Source of the DNA: Bacteroidota bacterium
GTDB taxonomy: Bacteria > Bacteroidota > Bacteroidia > Bacteroidales > Dysgonomonadaceae
DNA length: 64,000 bases
Reading direction: 5' to 3'
Assembly: GCA_023437305.1 (NCBI GenBank)
Contig: JAEZGN010000004.1
Span: 1 to 64,000, forward strand
Shown here: positions 59,962 through 64,000 of the stretch, piece by piece
How positions within the stretch are numbered: the first letter of the stretch is position 1
Layout: the number at the start of each line of letters is the position of its first letter
Made by a program: the position numbers and the translations under genes
Notes under the pieces: model-generated
The model's database searches: none
What the model was told of the DNA's origin: nothing
What the model saw: only the letters and a program-made list of their open reading frames with translations

Positions 59962-61355
59962 AATTTCTTTTCTATTTCAGCAACTTCCTCTCGGAACGTT
60001 TTATCTACTTCCATTTGCTCTCGTACTGTTCTACATGCATGAAGTACCGTCGCATGATTTTTCTTACCTATTAGAGAACCAATCTGAGCAAGAGACATTT
60101 CCGTATAGCTTTTAGAAAGATACATCGCCACCTGTCTTGCTTGCACAATCTGACGTTTTCTTGATGCTGTATGAATAAGTTCGCTCTTGATATTGTAGAA
60201 ATCACAAACAGCAGATTCTATTGTATTAATTGTGATTTTCTTTGCTTCTATCTTCTTTATTGCCTGACCAATAACTCGTCTGGCTAAAGGCAAATCAATC
60301 TCTTTGTTATACACCAAAGAGTGGGCCATAATAGAGACAATGATCCCCTCCAAATCACGGGCATTATCTGTTACATTTTCAGCAATATAATCTACTACAT
60401 CCTCAGGAATAGACAAACCATCGTGTAATATCTTATTTTGAAGAATTTTCAACCTTAACATCTTATCCGGATTATCAACCTTAGTGGTTAATCCCCACCT
60501 AAAACGAGTCAGCAATCGTTCTTCAACTCCCTGTAGCTCCGAAGGAGACTTGTCGCAAGTGAGAATAAGCTGCTTATTGTTTTGATGTAAATGATTGAAT
60601 ATATGAAATAATGTATTCTGAGTTTTCTCTATTCCGGCCAATTCGTGAATATCGTCTATAATAAGGACATCTATGCCCTGATAGAAATTAATAAAATCAT
60701 TGGTCGTATTGTATCGTCCCGCATCTGCATATTGTACTTTAAACAAATGAGCAGATACATACAATACACGTTTCTCCGGATATTGTTCCTTAATGCTATT
60801 TCCTATTGCATGACACAAATGTGTTTTACCCACACCTGATGTTCCATGAACAAACAAAGGATTGAAGGCTGTCTTCCCTGGATTTCTTGTTATAGTTTCC
60901 CCTGCGGTACGAGCCAGTTTGTTACTTTCTCCCTCAAAAAAGTTATCGAATGTATATTTATTATTCAGTTGCGAATCGAAATCATCCGCTACTACTTTTT
61001 GGAATGGATTAGGAACTTTGTTTGTATTCTTTCCTAGTACAATCTTATCTGTAGAAGATTTTGCATCGCCACGATAGTCGACTAATGTATTTGTAGTATT
61101 TTCCATAAGTATGCGATATTGTAATATCGTATCGCTACCTATTTCTCTATATAATGTGGCTTTGAGCAAATCAATGAACTTGTCTTCTAAATATTCGTAA
61201 AAGAATTGGCTGGGAACTTGTATCGTGAACACCCTGTTTTCGTATGAGAGTGGGACAATAGGCTGAAACCATGTCTTGAAAGCGGCCTCAGTTACATTAT
61301 CCTGAAAAACCTTCAAACAATTAGACCATAATTTCTGAGCTGACACTTGTTCCAT
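59952..61355 (-). CDS. dnaA: Chromosomal replication initiator DnaA
   Basis: Binds DnaA boxes and opens the origin. 467 residues: the N-terminal DnaB/DiaA-contact domain (LWSNCLKVFQDNVTEAAFKTWFQPI), the AAA+ domain with Walker A HGTSGVGKTHLCHAIGN near 170 and Walker B DVLIIDDIHELAG, and the DNA-binding helix pair LAQIGSLIGKKNHATVLHACRTV at the C-terminus. It stands alone, not next to dnaN. Confidence 0.98.
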   Translation of the reverse strand: MEQVSAQKLWSNCLKVFQDNVTEAAFKTWFQPIVPLSYENRVFTIQVPSQFFYEYLEDKFIDLLKATLYREIGSDTILQYRILMENTTNTLVDYRGDAKSSTDKIVLGKNTNKVPNPFQKVVADDFDSQLNNKYTFDNFFEGESNKLARTAGETITRNPGKTAFNPLFVHGTSGVGKTHLCHAIGNSIKEQYPEKRVLYVSAHLFKVQYADAGRYNTTNDFINFYQGIDVLIIDDIHELAGIEKTQNTLFHIFNHLHQNNKQLILTCDKSPSELQGVEERLLTRFRWGLTTKVDNPDKMLRLKILQNKILHDGLSIPEDVVDYIAENVTDNARDLEGIIVSIMAHSLVYNKEIDLPLARRVIGQAIKKIEAKKITINTIESAVCDFYNIKSELIHTASRKRQIVQARQVAMYLSKSYTEMSLAQIGSLIGKKNHATVLHACRTVREQMEVDKTFREEVAEIEKKLKG

Positions 61356-61677
61356 TTACTTTATTTAATATGAATTTGAATATTTATTAATTGCTTCGGA
61401 ATGTAAATTTCTAAAATATTTTCAATAAAAAAAAGGGGGTATAAATTTGGAATTCCTCACAAGCAAACATCTCATTCAAGATCAACTACTTATAACACTT
61501 CACCCCAATCACTAGAGAAGTACCATCAAAAGCCTATCTAAATCAAGACCTTAGTAGTCAATAATGAAATGTAACAGATTTTTAACAATTCCGAAATATC
61601 TCTCAGAAAGCATTCGTGTTACACCTTTACAAAAAATAATGTTTTTCTCTTATTTAGAATAATTCTAAATAAACACA
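61356..61677. other. AT-rich gap between dnaA and the MlaD gene
   Basis: 322 bases with no gene. I see no cluster of DnaA-box-like nonamers (TTATNCACA). A 23-base inverted repeat (TTATTTAGAAT, one base, ATTCTAAATAA at 61650-61672) lies just after the MlaD stop and may be a weak terminator. I cannot support an origin here. Confidence 0.5.
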
Positions 61678-62565
61678 TTAAAACACTTTGACATTAATAT
61701 AGCGGGATGGGTTTTCCTTTACATCTTTAAGAAGCAGAGATGCGTTACTCATGGTATTGACAATACTATCATAGAGTTGTCTATCATTCAGCAACAGACC
61801 AATAGATCCTTCTTTCGAATTCATTTTTGCTGAAAGATTTTCTAAGCTTTTCACGGTTGCATCAACAGACTTATATGTAGAAGCCAAATCAATTTGGTTA
61901 AATTGTTTCGACATAGTAGCAAAATCGGTTGAAGCCTGACTAAGGTTTCCCGTAATTTTAGGAACATCTTTATTTAATGCTGCCATCATTACATTCAGCT
62001 GTTTTGTTGTTTTAGCTAAATCTCCTGTTATTTGATTCACATCAGACAAAGATTGAGATAAAGCAGGATTATTGACCAGTACATTTATACCCGTCAATAT
62101 AGAATCTATCTTTGGCATGAGATTCTGAATTTGAGGGATCATCCCCCCTGCCGCATCCAGCATGCCTTTATTCCGGATACCTATTATAGTGTCTGAAGGA
62201 GAAATAAACTCTGTTTTATTATCACTCTCCTCAACTATAATGGTGGCAGAACCCAGCATAGATACATCTAATATCATTTTACTACCCTTAGGCAGTTGCA
62301 CTCCTTTATTCATATCCAAATAAGTAATGATACGATTTCCATTTTTTGTATCTAATTCCATAGAAGATACCAAACCAATTGGATAACCGTTTAGAGTTAC
62401 CGGTGTAGCCTGTGTCAATCCGGCTACATCATCAAAAACAACCATATACGAATTGGATGGCCTGAACAAATTAATTCCTTTCAAGAAACTAATTCCGTAA
62501 TACAATATAAATATTGCAATTACAAAAGCCATGCCTATTTTTACTTCTTTAGATATTTTACCCAT
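61678..62565 (-). CDS. MlaD/Mce-domain protein
   Basis: 295 residues with one N-terminal membrane helix (about 9-29) and an MlaD domain (SYMVVFDDVAGLTQATPVTLNGYPIGLVSSMEL), followed by long helical coiled-coil stretches (about 150-270). Mce proteins carry lipids between membranes as hexameric rings; MlaE and MlaF genes are not adjacent. It follows the amidase gene at 38 bases, so probably one operon. Confidence 0.9.
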   Translation of the reverse strand: MGKISKEVKIGMAFVIAIFILYYGISFLKGINLFRPSNSYMVVFDDVAGLTQATPVTLNGYPIGLVSSMELDTKNGNRIITYLDMNKGVQLPKGSKMILDVSMLGSATIIVEESDNKTEFISPSDTIIGIRNKGMLDAAGGMIPQIQNLMPKIDSILTGINVLVNNPALSQSLSDVNQITGDLAKTTKQLNVMMAALNKDVPKITGNLSQASTDFATMSKQFNQIDLASTYKSVDATVKSLENLSAKMNSKEGSIGLLLNDRQLYDSIVNTMSNASLLLKDVKENPSRYINVKVF

Positions 62566-62603
62566 AATGTATCTCTATTCTATGTTAGTTAATCCGATGC
62601 TTA

Positions 62604-63776
62604 TTACTTTATACGCTTCCCATTCTTCATTCTTATAACAAATGCATCTTTAAATTTCAACCTTACCTGATTCTGTATCTTTGTTATTTCATTAAAATTG
62701 GTAGTTGAACCATATGTATATCTGTACACACTACCATCCTTGTAAAAAGATACAGGAGATAATCCCTTCAGAGCCGGTGAATTTTCTGATAACTTGCGAG
62801 GCGATATAAGGAACTGCACCCTATATTCAATTTGATCTTTTTCTATTTTTTCACTTAACGATGCAGGCTTGTTTCTTACCTTCTCAGAAACTGGATCTTG
62901 AGTTGATAGCCTGTCATCATTATGATTATTTTTAACCGTTATTGTTTCTTCTTCTACATCGTCAGAACCAATATCTTGAGCATCAGCAGAGTCAACTACT
63001 AATTTACCTTGCTTCTTATCAAAGTCTCGTTTATACTTTCTAAAACCTGAATAAATAGCCGTAGCCATTGACTGTTGTCCTGCCTTTGTTGATAAAAATT
63101 GAGCTTCCGATTGATTATTTATAAAACCTAGCTCAATCAACACACTTGGCGCACTTGTTTTTCTTAACACCAAAAATCCGGCCTGACGAACTCCTCTATC
63201 CACTCGTTTTGCTACATTCCTGAAATCAGATTGAACAAAAGATGCAAATTGTAGGCTTTGTTCCATAAATGTGTTCGTCATGAATTCAAAAATAATATAC
63301 GATTCGGGCGAATTAGGATCAAAACCCTCATATTTGGTTTTATAATTATCTTCTAATAATATTACAGAGTTCTCTCGCTTGGCAACTTGCAGGTTTTCTT
63401 CACTACGAGCCAACCCTAGAATATAGGTATCAGCACCCGATACTGCAGTTGACTTTGCCGCTGTAGAATTGGTATGAACCGAGATAAATAAATTAGCCTT
63501 AGCTTTGTTTGCTATATCAGCTCTTTTATCGAGATCTACAAACACATCTGATTTTCGTGTATATACGACTTTTACATCTTTATGATTTCGTTCTATCAAT
63601 TGGCCTAATGCTAAGACAACCCCAAGATTTATATCCTTTTCTTTATATCCACCTCTGGTTGCCCCGGTATCTTTTCCTCCGTGCCCGGCATCAATTACTA
63701 CAACAAATCTTGAGTCTATTGCATAAGTCAAATTTGCAATAAAAAGTAAAATAAGAAGACTCAAAACTTTGTTCAT
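62604..63776 (-). CDS. N-acetylmuramoyl-L-alanine amidase (Amidase_3) with SPOR-like C-terminus
   Basis: Cuts the amide bond between muramic acid and the peptide stem. 390 residues: a signal peptide (MNKVLSLLILLFIANLTYA), an Amidase_3 domain (24-245) with zinc ligands in VIDAGHGGKDTGATRG, ISVHTNST and a catalytic Glu in VLIELGFINNQSEAQ. A Ser/Lys/Asp linker and a final EYRVQFLISPRK... FKDAFVIRMKNGKR segment with the outline of a SPOR-type peptidoglycan-binding domain follow. Envelope enzyme; upstream of the MlaD gene in one direction. Confidence 0.92.
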   Translation of the reverse strand: MNKVLSLLILLFIANLTYAIDSRFVVVIDAGHGGKDTGATRGGYKEKDINLGVVLALGQLIERNHKDVKVVYTRKSDVFVDLDKRADIANKAKANLFISVHTNSTAAKSTAVSGADTYILGLARSEENLQVAKRENSVILLEDNYKTKYEGFDPNSPESYIIFEFMTNTFMEQSLQFASFVQSDFRNVAKRVDRGVRQAGFLVLRKTSAPSVLIELGFINNQSEAQFLSTKAGQQSMATAIYSGFRKYKRDFDKKQGKLVVDSADAQDIGSDDVEEETITVKNNHNDDRLSTQDPVSEKVRNKPASLSEKIEKDQIEYRVQFLISPRKLSENSPALKGLSPVSFYKDGSVYRYTYGSTTNFNEITKIQNQVRLKFKDAFVIRMKNGKRIK

Positions 63777-63800
63777 AAGAAAATTAATCGATGTATAAAG

Positions 63801-64000
63801 TTACGCTTTATATACTACTTGATTTTTAAGTTCTTTACCTGCAAAGAAATCAGAAATACTACTCATTGTAGTATTGGCAATATTACCCATTGCTTCTTGT
63901 GTAAAGAAAGCCTGATGTGAAGTTACTATCACATTGTTAAAAGACAGGAGCCTGGCCAAAACATCATCAGTCATCACAGCATCAGAGTGGTCTTCATAGA
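63801..64000 (-). CDS. ldhA: D-lactate dehydrogenase, C-terminal fragment (5' end outside window)
   Basis: The last 66 codons of a D-2-hydroxyacid dehydrogenase, ending at 63801. Read on the minus strand they give the pattern of the LdhA C-terminus: MTDDVLARLLSFNNVIVTSHQAFFTQEAMGNIANTT, including the late conserved His in TSHQAF, then a short tail FFAGKELKNQVVYKA. Reduces pyruvate to D-lactate in fermentation. The rest of the gene lies beyond the window. Confidence 0.9.
   Translation of the reverse strand, partial: YEDHSDAVMTDDVLARLLSFNNVIVTSHQAFFTQEAMGNIANTTMSSISDFFAGKELKNQVVYKA

Noticed and set aside
61356..61677. Possible replication origin next to dnaA
   Set aside because: No cluster of DnaA-box nonamers and no dnaN neighbour; in many Bacteroidota dnaA is not at the origin.
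1..64000. CRISPR arrays, tRNA or rRNA genes, insertion sequences
   Set aside because: No regularly spaced repeats, no cloverleaf-like intergenic stretch and no transposase gene were recognised; the gaps are short.

Overview
The window is AT-rich chromosomal DNA from a member of the Bacteroidota. I infer Bacteroidales, probably a Dysgonomonas-like lineage. The evidence is a gldKLMN (porKLMN) type IX secretion/gliding cluster, promoters of the Bacteroides type (TTTG, 19-21 bases, TAnnTTTG) in many intergenic gaps, a methylmalonyl-CoA (succinate to propionate) gene set, pyruvate:ferredoxin and 2-oxoacid:ferredoxin oxidoreductases, and secreted glycosidases. I see no rRNA, tRNA, CRISPR array, prophage or insertion sequence.

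Layout. Positions 1-900 hold the 3' part of a GH13 alpha-amylase. 1148-6737 (minus) is gldK-L-M-N. Its first gene appears to be a fusion of an outer-membrane beta-barrel to GldK. 6924-10487 is nifJ, followed by an AAA ATPase, an anchored solute-binding domain protein and a putative porin. 14979-22155 (minus) is a histidine operon, hisG-D-C-B. It is interleaved with two GNAT genes, a small lipoprotein, a cupin and a DJ-1/PfpI gene. It is preceded by a classical ribosome-mediated attenuator: a 16-codon leader with four consecutive His codons, then a terminator. 22180-24714 (minus) carries a TPR protein, an ECF sigma factor, a small membrane protein and a Spy/CpxP-like periplasmic protein.

25004-30252 (plus) holds aconitase and citrate synthase with a DJ-1 and a GNAT gene between them, then a DUF423 protein. 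30332-31406 holds a DUF2807 lipoprotein and a convergent small gene separated by a perfect 54-base palindrome. 31750-34466 is methylmalonyl-CoA epimerase plus carboxyltransferase, a 58-residue epsilon-like subunit and a biotin carrier. 34990-36874 is DUF177-rpmF-fabH. Then come an RRM protein, ribF and a HAD phosphatase (minus), and recO, a membrane-anchored MutS-like ATPase, DUF2851, a DUF6051-like hydrolase and ybaK (plus).

45319-48107 is a four-subunit 2-oxoacid:ferredoxin oxidoreductase. Divergent mdaB and a LysR regulator follow, then a GH35 beta-galactosidase, a split ThrE-type exporter, a metal ABC permease, a metH / membrane protein / smpB operon, dnaA, an MlaD-type protein, an N-acetylmuramoyl-L-alanine amidase and the C-terminal end of a D-lactate dehydrogenase.

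The genes together describe anaerobic or microaerobic sugar fermentation. Pyruvate is oxidised by NifJ, 2-oxoacids by the Kor/Vor complex, and propionate is formed through methylmalonyl-CoA. The oxidative half of the TCA route supplies glutamate precursors. The most distinctive observations are the barrel-GldK fusion, the his attenuator with its antiterminator geometry, the interleaved his operon, the sigma/membrane/periplasmic triad, and a short intergenic repeat family (9-base AAARGTRAC units) seen at three places.
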